From Dermanyssus gallinae (taxonomy: Eukaryota > Arthropoda > Arachnida > Mesostigmata > Dermanyssidae): DNA of 64,000 nucleotides. Under the pieces are notes generated by a model, which saw nothing but the letters and a program-made list of their open reading frames with translations, was not told the DNA's origin and did no database searches. This document shows positions 25,013-37,583 of the stretch, one piece after another. The stretch covers positions 1,268,001-1,332,000 of the forward strand of contig QVRM01002189.1 in the NCBI GenBank assembly GCA_003439945.1. Direction: 5' to 3'. Made by a program: the position numbers and the translations under genes. Within the stretch, counting starts at the first letter, position 1. Each line of letters opens with the position of its first letter.

Positions 25013-27274
25013 AAATCATTTGACGCAATTGAACGCCGTCCATTTTATTTTCTCTATTCTATCACTCTATTGCATACATTTATAAACGAAACTATTCATT
25101 GAAGCTATATATACACATGTCACCTTCTTATAACAGGGGGGAGGCGACATACAGCGGCAGCATACGCAAACATATTAGAATAAAGGCTTTCTTCTAGGTA
25201 AATCAAGCTATATTGTTTGTGGTACAAATATTGGGTGGCGCGTACCATAGTTAGCAGCATATGTGTAAGGTTACGTTTACTGTACACTACGGCGTAAAAC
25301 GCGAATGGCCGTTGTGGTTGTATCTCCCAGAAGCGTCAGTTCATAGGCTCCACTCTCCCAGGAGAACACGGTGAGATGGAAATCGTCTATCGGGGACTGC
25401 GAGTCGTAACGCCGAGGCGGTGCCAGCTACGGAGATCCGTGCGTGCCAGGATCATCACCGCGGCGAAGCAACCGGAGAATGTACGTGCAATGGGTTAATG
25501 AGCGTTCCATCCGTCTTGAATCAGCAGCACTAGCAGAACCCACTACCCGCAAACGCTCATCAGGATCGGGCAGGAAGAGGCACTACCGGGAGGTATAGCG
25601 CCCACACTGAGAGGGAGAGCGGGGGGGGGGGGGAGGGACACAGGGGGCACAAGCGACCAGTCTCCGCCGGAAGTCATCTATCAGTCTACCAACGGGCTTT
25701 AGCAGCAGAACAGCACCTTTTCCTGGCCACGGCCGTCTCGCGGCCAGACAGGCACACAGGCAGGCGCAATTAGAGAAATTCCGTGCGCAGCCAATGAATC
25801 CGAGAGAGCCTTTCCCTCGTCGAGAATGATAATTCAATTTTTATTCCTTCCGGGTGGGTTTCGTTCGACGGCCGTCTCTGAGGGCACATCTACGCCCCAC
25901 TCCTGCTCCATAATAAGCCGCCCGCTAGCTAGAAACTATGGTGGTGGTGGTGGTGGTAGGGGGGGGGGGGGCTGGAGGATGCTCTGTGAGCCTCCCCACC
26001 CAACTAACGACAGGCGACGCCTCCGGATGGAGTTCGAAGCCCGCGTCGTCGCACACATGGCGGCGACACAGGCTATATTGCGTCTTGGGCCACTATCGTT
26101 ATGGTCATCATCACTATAACCACGGTTGATTCGTCCAAACCATAGAATTACGATCTAGCATTATATTATAGCCGTACGATTTCGCATTGTGCCGGCTGTC
26201 CTTTTACATTCCCACAGCCTTCTGTACTAGAGACGCCTATCCTAGTGGATAGCGAAGTCATGCCTAAGCCAGAACCACCGAGGGAGGGAGGAGAGGATGG
26301 TGGTACACACCCACTTTCGTGTTTGCCCTCTCGTAGAGGTTATGCAGTCCGATGCAGACTCATTCACTTGGTCCGGTTTCCATTCAGCGGTCACATGTTG
26401 CTATTCAATCATCACATGTAAATACATTTTTCAAATATCTGATCTAGCTCCGGGGCAACCTTTTCAGTACAGAGGCGGTAGCTTGCAAGCGTACTCGCAA
26501 ATGCTCATTAATATTAATAGCTATGTGTCGCATGTATTCATTTTAACTGGAAAAAGCAGAAAACCAACACATAATCGAATCGGACTACATGGCCCACATG
26601 GATAGTAGTTTTGAGTCAGCATCTGCTCTAGGCCAGAAGGTTTCTAAACTCAATGGGGCGACAGCAACCAGACTCGCACAACAGTCGTTCATTTATATCT
26701 ACTCTATGTGTAGGTATATATGAATATTTTGGCATAGTGTTATGTCTTGTACTTTTGCAAAAGCTTAGCTTCGTAGCTTTAGTATGTTTGTTACACATAT
26801 ATACCACATGGTGAAGAAAGCTCTAAAAGCAGAGAGAGAGAGAGAGTCGTCGGGAGGAGTGGGGCGAATGTTGGTAGAGTGCAGAATACGTAGACGAAAA
26901 ACTTCACTTGGGTAGTAAATGCTTAGCCAGTTCGAAGTCTGTGGCCTTTCCCTAAGGAGCTGCTCCTTCTCCACACAACACCTTAGTGGGCGGTTGAAGG
27001 GCTACTTCTGCTGCTGCTTTCGGGCCATCCTGTTCGTGTCCGCGTATTGTGCAAAAATTCGACTTCCTGCGTTTCTGCCCCCTCAGCTAGCTGTCGTAGC
27101 TTCAAAGACTGGGGGGCGGGCACAACAACCTTCCAGAAGTTCTTATTGGAGAAAGCAACGCCTGGGCGGGGGGCTACATGTGGAAGCAGGCAGCTTGCTC
27201 CATACCGTGTTATTGCCTGAGGGCGTTCATCGCACGAAGAAACGACTGCGGTAAACTTTTTGGACACATGCACT

Positions 27275-27323
<49 letters not shown>
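27275..27323. repeat. (CA)n-(TA)n compound microsatellite
   Basis: CA steps then about 38 bases of TA, about 100 bases from a LINE relic. Confidence 0.9.
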
Positions 27324-27326
<3 letters not shown>

Positions 27327-27419
27327 AAAACAGACGCTCCTTGGTTAGCTTGAACCATAATCTAAATTAGCTTAACGAACAGGGAGGCTAGCTCAATGTG
27401 ACGAATTGACGACATAAGG

Positions 27420-27830
27420 TTTTCCGCAAACCAGGCAATATATAACTTTTGCAGTTATGCAGACAGTAAGCAGTTTTATTGAGATCCTTGAGGTTGGGCT
27501 CTAGTGTTAACTTGGAGGATATGGTTCTGAGACAATATGTTACTGCGGAATAGATTTAAGCTCAAACATATTAATTACAGTTTTAAGGTCAACTTGTTGA
27601 AGAGCTCTCAACACCGTGGTTAAGGAAACCGCCTTTATTATCCGTTCTTTAATATGCCTAGAAAAACACAGCTTGGGTGTTAGCATTACTTCCAAGTATC
27701 TGATGTTGTTGACCAATTCTAGTGTACCCCCATTTATCTATATATTATAGCCACTTTGAGCAGAACCCAAATGATACCATCGTGCACTATCATACATGTA
27801 AAATTAGAGGTGCTACCGAGATTTTGTCCT
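27420..27830 (-). mobile_element. LINE RT relic
   Basis: The minus strand reads INGGTLELVNNIRYLEVMLT, then HIKERIIKAVSLTTVLRAL, then DLKTVINMFELK before a stop. This is the pattern after the RT palm (VKYLGV..., HI..R...A). A shifted frame continues with LTLEPNLKDLN. It is related to the LINE piece in intron 1 of copy B. It sits between two (TA)n tracts (27275-27323 and 27861-27898). Confidence 0.55.
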
Positions 27831-27858
27831 AATAACTGAATCATTTGCGTTAAAAAAA

Positions 27859-27860
<2 letters not shown>

Positions 27861-27898
<38 letters not shown>
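27861..27898. repeat. (TA)n microsatellite
   Basis: 38 bases, on the far side of the same LINE relic. Confidence 0.9.
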
Positions 27899-27899
<1 letters not shown>

Positions 27900-27904
<5 letters not shown>

Positions 27905-30429
27905 GATTTGTTGTGGGTACTACGTACTCTGGAAAGTCAAGCAATGAGCATTCACCCTTTTCTTTGAGGGCTCGATGTGCGATCTCGTAATACGTCATTA
28001 CAAGCGCTCCTCCGACGATCGGGCAGCGTAGTCTCATATTCGCGCGTATGACGCGATAACCTGTCTTATCGACGCTATCTTTTGCCGTAGCGTGTTTTCG
28101 ATATCTTTAAATACTAGCCTACGAGGGGCTCGCCCAATAAACTTAACGACTGCGTTACCAGTAGCGAAGAGAGAGAGAAAGAGAGAAAATGGAAAAGGAA
28201 ATTAGAAGCTCTACAATATTCATGATTCCAACGGCTCTAGGAATATCGGCGCTTATCTTTTGCGACTGGTAGTTCTACCTTTTCCACATCGATCTCTGCT
28301 AATGCACGGGAATCGCTTTACTAGGCTGAAGGATTTTGCCCCACAACTGCACTTCGTACTGAGAGTGTATCGGTGACGGCGTTCGTCGCCACCGTTTTGA
28401 CTGAGGTTGATGAGCAATGAAGCCAGTTTCGTTACCTACAGGTACCATCATCCGACCCCAAAGATTACCACCGCTACTTCTATTACTACGGCAAGTAACG
28501 CTAAAGTCTAATACGGAGTATCATTTATCATTCTACTAGTTCTGCTGACTCGACTGATATGGTTACGGCTCGAAGCTGCTGCCGTTTCTGCTTCTACTTG
28601 AAATATTAGTCCCGTCCGTGAAGTGAACTCGAGCTGCTGGTTTTGTAAACTGTTTGTACTTTAGCCTTTCTACGCTTCTCTTTAGAGAATCGCTATCACA
28701 TAACGGGCTCGCGTGTGAATAAATAGGTATGTGTGTGTGTGTATATGTATGTGCACGCGTTGACGAGATTGTATGATCGATCTATTGACGAGTTTTCGAA
28801 GTACGAAAGATGATACGACCGGATACCAGTTGGCAAACAGGCCTTGCTTTGCGCGGGCCCATATTGTCTTAGGAAACATAGTTGTTAGGTACATAGTTGA
28901 TAGAAACTCGTCGTAAAGTTGGCGCGAAGAGGTCGGGATGTGTGGCTCTGCCTAACGCGATAGTGATGTTTTTCGTCCGTTCTTCGAGCTGTCGGCACGA
29001 AACAATGACCAGTTTGTGTCCGTTTATCAACAGACAGCAACAGACAGAGCAAAAAGTCTTCATGACGTGCTTAGTTCACGCCCCTCTCGCTCGGCGCCCT
29101 ATCGCCTACAGGACCGCCCGACCTCGCCGAACGGATCGCGTTGCCACATGGGGAGACTCTTGCCAACAGTCTCCTAGCAGTCCCGACTCGGTTGACGGCG
29201 GGACCTTGGGCCACCGGCGCCCGCACAAGTGGTGGATATTGACTATATGCACACGGATCGTATGCTAATGTCGTCAAACGCCAAGACGAAGCCGAGAGGC
29301 AACAAACACATCGTGACACTGCTATAGCAAGTGGCCAACCCAAGGTGACGACGTAGTCTTCTCGTCCCGGCCGACATCGGCCGTCATCGGCGACCCCGTG
29401 TGGGAGTGCAGATCTGCTGTATACAGCCAACGTTACGAAATTGATTAAGTGAGTTGGCTGTGGAATAAAAAAAAATGGATTTCTCTGAATGATACTTCTT
29501 CTGGGACGCAACACTCATCTAGTTCGTCAAGCAAAGAAAATAGTCCAGAATTTTTTTAGCCGCGTTACAGCAGCGCGATTGCCATGCAAAGTGTCCCTTT
29601 ATATACTGAGCATCGCGTATTGGGACTTGATTTTGCGTTTTGTCCGCTTTAATTCCATAAGAGTGCAGACTTTGGCATACGAATTGCGGTTGCGGAGCTA
29701 TAAGCTCTAGCACGGATGTAAGGCCAACTTACAAAAAGGAACCTCAAACAGTTTTTCCTATCCGCCTAGCAATGAACTGATGTATTAGCCGTCAAAACAG
29801 TATTCCTATTCCCTGCACTCAGAGCGGGGCCCAAACTCTCATCTACATGACTCCATGCAGGCCAACGGGGGACAAGGCATGAAACGGAGTTGCCAGGAAT
29901 GGTTATAATGCCATACTTTAGCCTCGGGGCAATACGCCAATGAAGAATAAAAGCCATCAACGTATCTTCACACAGAAAGCAGTGGGGCAGCCTCAAGGTG
30001 GGTGCCTGATACGGGTGGGGTGGAACAGCCAGTCGGTATGTGTGGTTAAGAGCCGCAAAGGACCAGCGTACAGTCCGATGACTGTAACCGAGAGGCCCGA
30101 CTATATCCGGCTGTGAACGGGCGCTATGAGCAGCACAGGGTAACAGTGCCAAAAATGGGGAAAAAGAATCAGGCACTATTTTTGTCGTTGTCGCGGGCGT
30201 TGCTCTTTTCTCAAAGGGAGCATGGGGATACAAGCGATACGGACGGGACTGGACGTCCCGGGGGCCCTCCTATCTCAACCCTGCTGGATTCGGTCCTCAG
30301 GCCGCCTCTTAAAATGGTTGATATGACACCTACATAGCGATGGTCTGAAATGAAATACCTGCGTTCTATTGAAGAGTCGGTAACAAATAACTACGCCTAT
30401 GGCAGAACAAACGCACTGCCTAACAGCGT
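27900..30429. other. No confident gene
   Basis: Frames of about 120-155 codons near 29.0-29.5 and 29.8-30.2 kb lack recognisable features. Confidence 0.5.
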
Positions 30430-30775
30430 CCCATATATACTAATAATAACTTATAACACACAAGTCGAGGTTCGTACGCTTGCAAACAGGCATCGATAAT
30501 AGGCCATTGGCAAGTTCCCAAGGCAAAAATAAATGTGTGGGCGAACGCATTGTCGTAGTAAAACAGCAGAGTCCTCTTCTGCATCGCGGGCCGTATTGCT
30601 ATGGTGAGTTCTTTCATGTAGTGCAAGCGTGTTATGCAGTACTTCCCAGTTAGCGCTCTTCCTGTAGAAAGGGAGAGATTTGCAGCCAAATAATACAATA
30701 TCTTTTGCATCCCAGAATACGGTCGCCAAAAACTCGTGAGTTTGTAGACTTCTAGCACAGTTTTCTCAACAGAAA
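30430..30775 (-). mobile_element. Mariner transposase relic
   Basis: Minus-strand frames with shifts read EFLATVFWDAKDIVLFGC and then TLLFYYDNAFAHTFIFALG. These match the xxVFWDxxGI and HxDNAPAHT blocks of mariner transposases. The second catalytic Asp is still present; the following SPDLAPSD block is not readable. Terminal repeats are not found. It is a different mariner group from those at 45 and 51 kb. Confidence 0.68.
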
Positions 30776-31687
30776 AGGTTTTTGTAAGTCCAGACTTTAC
30801 GCCGGTGCATTAGATTTGTAAAAGACCAACAACTTACGAACGAAAAAGCCTGTTACTGTACAACTGATCCCGACTAGATATGGCCCCTGACCTCTTTGCG
30901 ACGTATCTACTGTCATGAAGACGCAGAGCTTATATTTGTGCGTGGTGCTGATTCACTGTCTTACCTGATTGGTTGCAAGGCATGTGAATACTAATTTGCA
31001 CTAATGTGGAGCGGCTTTACTGCGAACTACAATATTTTCTTATGAAGAAAAGCTTATTATAGATATATGTCGAAAACTGTTTGGAGTAAATTGTATTATG
31101 TCTTAGTGGAATATTATCTACCAGTTTTCAACTCAAGTGTTCATCTCCTTCGCAAGCGGCCCGTACAGATAGTTAAATATTCGACAGAAAAGATACGTCG
31201 TCAGAAAGAACCAGCTGATGCCCAATTAAATGCCGACGTAGGGAGAAAGAATTAAGAAGGCAGACGAGAAACCAATGCATATGATCAGGATTTGAGGTCG
31301 TGCTGTCAAGGTTTGGGGTGAAATCTTAAAAATCGGCGCTTTGTGCAATGCTTGAATAATAACATTGCTGATATGAGATTAATATAGTGGTTGTCACAGG
31401 GGAAAAGCGTGCGCAGTAATTTCGCATAAATGGATCGAGCGATTTAAGTGTTCCCATCGACACAAATATGTACATTTATATATACTTATGTATGTACGGG
31501 TACACGAAAATAGACAGAAATAGAGTCAGAGTAATTGTAGGATTAACCGCATCACAGTTTAGCACATTTCCATTAGTAGTAGTAAACATTTAATTGAAGC
31601 CATAATAGGTTTAATTCACATAAAATCGATGCAATCTAACTCTATATATACCGTTGGGTTTAATAGTTCCGTAATGTTTTACAAGCA

Positions 31688-31691
<4 letters not shown>

Positions 31692-31727
<36 letters not shown>
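31692..31727. repeat. (TA)n microsatellite
   Basis: 36 bases. Confidence 0.9.
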
Positions 31728-31730
<3 letters not shown>

Positions 31731-32579
31731 CTTATTTTGTTTTTGCACACCACTCGTTGCCCAAGTGCTGTGTCACTTGGTAGCTGACTAAAGCGTCTCG
31801 TGGGATCCTTGTGCGGAGAACTCTGACACGATAACGTGTATACAGCTACGCACGTGCGTATACAATGTGTGTGTGTCGGCGTCTATTGCTGACAAGGCAA
31901 AATCCAGTCATGCTATACAGAGAAGTAGCGCTTGTTATGGGGAAACGTAGACGAAGATACGCTCTGCGGTGTTGACAAGGTTTTCCAGCAGACTATCTAG
32001 CAGGGCAATTTGTCAGGTAGCAATGTGGTCGCCCATTGTTGTGGCGAGATATAATGCGGAAGCATTGCCTGCCCGCCTGGCCGAGCCAGAGCGTGGTCTA
32101 TGCCTGCTGTCCGGTTAATATTACGATTACTGTCATAAAGTAACTGGTGGCGGCATCCGGGCAGAGAGCAGATGGTAGAGCTGGCACGCTGAAGGCGCCG
32201 GCCAGACGACGAATGGCGAGTGACACAAGGCCACACCATGTTGTCGTTGTTTACTGTTGACGTGAGCGGCCTTCTGCGTAAGCCACGTTCCGAGGGCCAA
32301 GATGAGGCCAGTCTTCCATTAGCCCGGAGAGGGATAAGAGAGGGAGAGAAAGAGAGAGGGAATGTGCGTAAGAGAAAGAAGGAGAGTGGAAGGTGGGGGA
32401 AGTCTTCATAAGGGGAAGCCTTTTGGCCTATTTAGGCTGCATCCTCTCATTCATGCCAAGTTACACCCATTAAGGCAAGGCGAACGCGGCGTGTCATACT
32501 CGGCTCATTTAGCGTCACCTCTGGCCAAAGGTTAATTATCATTTAGCTTTAGTGTGTCTTCGCATGTGTGTTGCACCAA

Positions 32580-32648
<69 letters not shown>
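32580..32648. repeat. (TC)n-(TA)n compound microsatellite
   Basis: About 16 bases of TC, then about 50 bases of TA with one TT break. Confidence 0.95.
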
Positions 32649-32652
<4 letters not shown>

Positions 32653-35600
32653 TTTATTTTACCCAAATTCAAAATTTGCATATGCAGCATCAATTTAACA
32701 CGTATCGCCTATTTGTTTATGTTGTTGCTCAAGTTGACGACCTGCTGTGAGGAGGTCACGAATCTGCCACTCCTGCGCAAACACGCAAATGTCAAAACAA
32801 GTCTCACCTTAACGTCTTAAATGGAGAGTTTCGAGAATGTCTGACACACTTACTGCCGCTGACAACTAGCAGCAGAGATCTTCAAACCCAAATTCCGTGT
32901 TAAATTCGTCCGCTCACTCTAACTAGAAATTACGTGGCATTTCGTCGGTAACTGAATGAGCTAATCAAAAACAACAAACTACTGATCTGCTTCATCGACA
33001 CATTGAGAATAGCGCACTGCACCTGGCTTCATCAGGCTTGGACAAGAACGCGGTCACATCAAATAGGCGCTTAGGGAACACGTATGGTCAAGCTGTCCCG
33101 TTGAGACCTTCTCTACCGGGTATGTGTGGGTAAGACGAACAAGGCAACAATCTTAGCGTGAAAGAAGCCCAATTCAGGCAAGACCTATCTTCCTATTGAT
33201 TTTCTACTCTATCATACAATTGACATGCGCAGACGCAGCAATAGCTGTCGACAGTCGGAATAATGCCAACAAAATAGAAAACTCAATGTGGGTATGGAAT
33301 GACAATGTCACCGGAATGCTACCGTCCCGCGCTTGCTTTTGCCTCTTTGTAAGCAGCAATTTTGCAGCGCTCTCTAAAGCCATTTTCAATTCGTACGGAG
33401 TTGCACAGCTGCTTTCATTGAAATAGTGCCTCTTACGATGTGCGGCTGTGTTTATGTCTGTGTGTTTGTGTATGTATGTATATGCACGCTGTGTCGCGCG
33501 ATGTCGTGCATTACCCCACACCACCTTCACTTCCAGAAGTTACTAAATCTTGTGTTCATGTTTGGACGAAGCTGGTTTAGTCCTTGAGGGACTGTTTCGG
33601 CGAGATGTTGGCACCAGAGGCCTGTGTCGGCCATGAAAGTGCCAGAAAGGGCACCGAGGGCATCGAGATCTGGGCCTACGCGGCGGGCGGCACAGGAGTG
33701 GGGTGCGGGGGGGGGGGGGAATAGTTGCGGTTCACCTTGCTAGTTGGCTGCTGCTGCTGCTGCCTGGGCAGAGGCGCGAAAACGACTTGTCGTCTGTAAA
33801 GCCTAAAGTGGTGACGAGCATATTTTGTACCTAGATACCGAATGCATCTCGTCTGCACGTCCCCTGGGGCGTGCGTGCAGGGAGGCAGGGAGGCAGGCAG
33901 GCAGACATGCATGGACGCAGCCATCCAGTCAGCCAACCAATGCTGTGCCGCCACCACCTCCACCACCCCCCTATCTATCTAGGCTAGCGAGCGCGCGACG
34001 CAAGCGTGAGTGAGAAGCCCCAAGCATAGCCGCTGTTACCTGAATAGGCTCACAGAGCCGGCTAACGGGGGTAGGGTAAGGAAAGCCGAAAGGAGAGGAG
34101 GTTGACTGAAGCACGACTTGCCATCAACGTCGACCAATCGGAGCTGCCAGCCCTTCGCATACGCCGCCGCGTATGCCGACTGAATCACGTCTTCGAACCA
34201 GTTCACTTCCCAAGGCCGCGTCAACAGCAACCTCGAGCTCCGCTGTCGACACGGCGCTCAGCTGCCTCGCGATTTCGATCGAACACTACACAGTCTCGTG
34301 TGTCTCTCATAAGAAGGCCAACAGGAAAATTCGAGGCAAAAGCTTTCAGATAGACGAAGTCTGTGTGTGTGTGTGTGCGAATGGGAACGCTGTAGACCTA
34401 CACCTTCAGCGTGGCGGAGAGTTGTGGAGAGATGGCAAGTGAAGAGCAGTTGTATTGGACGTGCAATATTTCACCGTATCGTTAGCATACAACGGGACAA
34501 CACAACGGTGCATTCCGAAACTACTGCGTTGCTGAGGCTCGCTCACGAGAATCCAGTATACACGATGTCCTTGACGACAATACAAGGACGAGTTTTTTGA
34601 AGATGATTATTTGTTTATTCTTTAAGTATTTGGAGCAGTAGAAACGATTAGCTCCAAATGAACGTTTGCATACGTTCGGTTCGATCCTATGCACTCACGA
34701 CAGTATTAACTGTTTAGCCTTAAAGGCGACCCAAGAACGGCTGCGGCGTTTCCTTTTTGTATGTTGGGGGAGAGCTCAAAGAACTTCTATCCTAGAGAAG
34801 GTATTGGCCTTTCCCCAACCGTATCAGCATCTTTACGTACGGCGGCCGGCTGCCGTTTGGTTGTACGTAAAAGCTCATGCACGTCAATGCGCTCCGACGA
34901 GCGCTTACCGCTCGCACATCTGCCAGAGATTATCCTTATTTCTATACAGGGCTACTGTAATGCTACCTTGGAACTAGGAACTGCCAACAGCCCTACCTCG
35001 TTTCCATTGATTTAGGCGTAACCGGGCAAATTGGCACAATACATGTCACAGAGTGAGTTTCTAAGATGCCCAGGTTGGCTAGGGGTGAACACCTCCTATT
35101 TCTGATGATTGAGGTGTAGAATGGTTATCTTAGCGAAGTTCTGAACACGATGAGTGCCAAGTAGAACAGTGTCGGACTTTTCCGCTAATAGATAATTGTT
35201 CGGAGCCTTGAACGCGGACGCGAACGAATTGTCAAGTTAGTTTATTCCTAGACAGAAAGCCGCAAGCATATGTGGGTCGTCCTGTCCAATCTTCAATTTG
35301 ATATATATTTTTAAATATTTCTTTTTTAAAATTATTGTTTCGATATATTAGGAATAAGGCTTCGTCTGTATAAGGTGTATAAGTACCGAGCTCGTGCAAC
35401 CGATTTTCTTGTGAGTCTGTGTGCCTGTCCAGTGCTACGCCTTGTGGTTGTATTTACGAACAATACTGTTGTTTCGAGTTTCCAGCGTCAGTATAGACTT
35501 CGCTGGATGGGACTCTACAACAGCATACAACGGTCGTGCATTCGTGAAAGGAACAGGAGCTGGACGTAGCTTGAAGCTGTCTGCTTTACAGTGTGGTTAG

Positions 35601-35751
35601 GCTGCTGGGCTCCTTAACCGGAGGGCTAGCGAAACTATGGACAACATTCTGCGATTCAATAGACTCTAGACTATTCAATGGGAGTGGGATTCGACGGACG
35701 TGTAGTCTGCAACAACAGAAACTTCTTCCACTAGTCATCTGATACGTGCAT

Positions 35752-35864
35752 CTATATGTAGTTGGTGCCATCGGGCCGGCGCATCATCATGAGGGTGGCG
35801 GTCAATAGAGCTCCGATGGAAACGAAGATTGGCAACCGCGATACATAAACGTAGGGCGGAGCCG
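35752..35864 (-). CDS. Possible terminal exon of a small membrane protein
   Basis: On the minus strand a long pyrimidine tract (tctctttcttcctcc) ends in ttccag at 35865. The following 113 bases are open to TAG and read APPYVYVSRLPIFVSIGALL then TATLMMMRRPDGTNYI. That is one membrane span followed by a positively charged tail. Upstream coding exons are not identified. Without splicing, the same frame is open to ATG 36114 (120 codons) with an Arg-rich, organelle-targeting-like lead, or to ATG 35916 (54 codons). I do not recognise the family. Confidence 0.38.
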
Positions 35865-36839
35865 CTGGAACATTTAAAGGAGGAAGAAAGAGATGCTGAT
35901 GGTGATAGCCAGACATGCAGAAACGCCTTCGAAAGTGTCTGCAGCAAGCGGTAGCGGTAACAGTCGTAAATGCTTTCGAAGCGGCGAGCCTACCAGCGGT
36001 GCACTTGGTATTGTCAAATGTTGTGAACAGGTGATGTCTCCCGAAACGTGGAGATTGTTGAGTTTTGAATTGTCGGCAACTCATATTCATGACTGTAGAT
36101 ACGCTTATGACCATGAAAAGGCTGGAAATACTGCTGTGGGTAGTGGGTGGGCCCAGGCGGTATGATTGAAAATTAAAAGTAAAAAACAGGCTAAAATCTA
36201 CGAAGACTTCCTGGAGAGTGGGACCTGCAGGAATACAAACAGGCTGCTAGAGTTATCCACCCGTCACTCTTGCGCGTATGATAAATCGTTTCCTGATGAC
36301 AGTTGTTTTTGCAGCTCGATTAACGGTGTTCACAATTATTTCCGTATTTAAAGTAAAAACCGTAAAAATCCGATAAAAAATCGTTTGTAGATTGCGAATC
36401 CAAAATCTTTAAAAACGCGGTTAAATCAAAAATCGAGGGGTATCTTATTTCAATTGATTTTTTTCAAGGAGCCGGTTTGGATTTCTTAGGGCACGCTGTA
36501 CTGAACTTACCCTCGCTCATCTCTATCAGGAGGTCGTAGACCCTTCTACAACAGCTTACTTTACCTCAGTGTAATTTTGAATGTTTCTGCCACCTTCAAC
36601 TGCCTATAGCATTTGTTCTCTTTCCAAATGCTTGAAAGTGTTGATTGTGACGGCACTGTCGTGTTTGAGTTTAGGTCATACCTACCAGACAGGTTAGAGG
36701 CAGTTAAGATAGGTTGTTTTGAATCGCCTTTAGAAAGAGTAAACATTGAGGCAGTGCACGGGTCACCTTAGGTCTGTTTGTTTATCATAATAATAAACTT
36801 TACTTTTTTGTATTTAACCATCTGCAGTACAGGCTGACG

Positions 36840-37583
36840 TACAGTAGACGATGCAAGTAGTAGATCATGTCCTTGTATTTGAAAAATTCGGTCTGGTGAT
36901 AAATGCAGTCAAAACTTACCTTGTCTCGCCCGGCCCAAAAAGCTACTCAGATTCAGACTCTCAAGCTCAATGGAGCTGGAATGGAAGTGACCCTCTTCCC
37001 AACTGTCAAATATCTGGGCTTGACTTTACAAGAGGCGCTTACGTGCCATGTTCACTTACGCCTCAGTGCTAGGGGGTAATTGCATCTATTTGTCGACTGA
37101 GAGAACTAGTAGTGCCTGAGGGTATTCTGATGGCGTATAGCATGCTATAAGTGTCACTTCTTTGTTATGAAATCTTTATTTAGAGGATTCATAATAAGGG
37201 GTATAACTCACACGGCGGAAGTCATTCAGAACGATGCCCCTAGGGCAGTTTTCAACTTGCGCCGTATCGATTTAGTCCGTAAGGATTTTTATGTGATTGA
37301 TTTCATAACATGAAGCTTTTGCTGCTAAAATATATATACAGAGTAAGAATTGCCTTGCTTTCGTTTAAGATGTGTAGAGAAGTTACTTCGGATTATGCTG
37401 TTTTTTTCCTATAACATCTGCTGTTGCACGTACGACTCGGCGTGCAACATAATGTGTGATGCCATTAGTTTCAAAAGAATCCACTCGTCATCCAATCTAC
37501 CGACTATCTTGACCAAACTTCTCAAGGAAATTCGCGTGCTTATCTCAGTCAGAATATTTAGACGTGAGGTGAAAATTGGGTAA
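36840..37583 (+). mobile_element. LINE RT relic, C-terminal part
   Basis: Plus-strand pieces in three frames: KFGLVINAVKT (Gly-rich loop region of RT), then LFPTVKYLGLTLQEALTCHV, PEGILMAYSML, and SFKMCREVTSDYAVFSYNI. The end resembles the tail of jockey/CR1 ORF2 (a start-of-helix LPTILTKLLKEIRVLI stretch). Many stops show long decay. No poly(A) tail or target repeat is seen. Confidence 0.6.

Larger units (their letters stand above)
24506..27419. other. No confident gene
   Basis: A short open stretch near 25365-25479 (plus) lies between ctctcccag and a donor-like GTACGT and could be an exon, but support is weak. G runs lie at 25621-25633 and 25959-25971. Confidence 0.4.
30776..35751. other. 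No confident gene
   Basis: Apart from the listed repeats: a G run at 33707-33719, a GGCA-type run near 33885-33905 and a short GT run near 34362. Two overlapping minus-strand frames near 34.05-34.27 kb look coding-like but cannot be separated. Confidence 0.45.
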
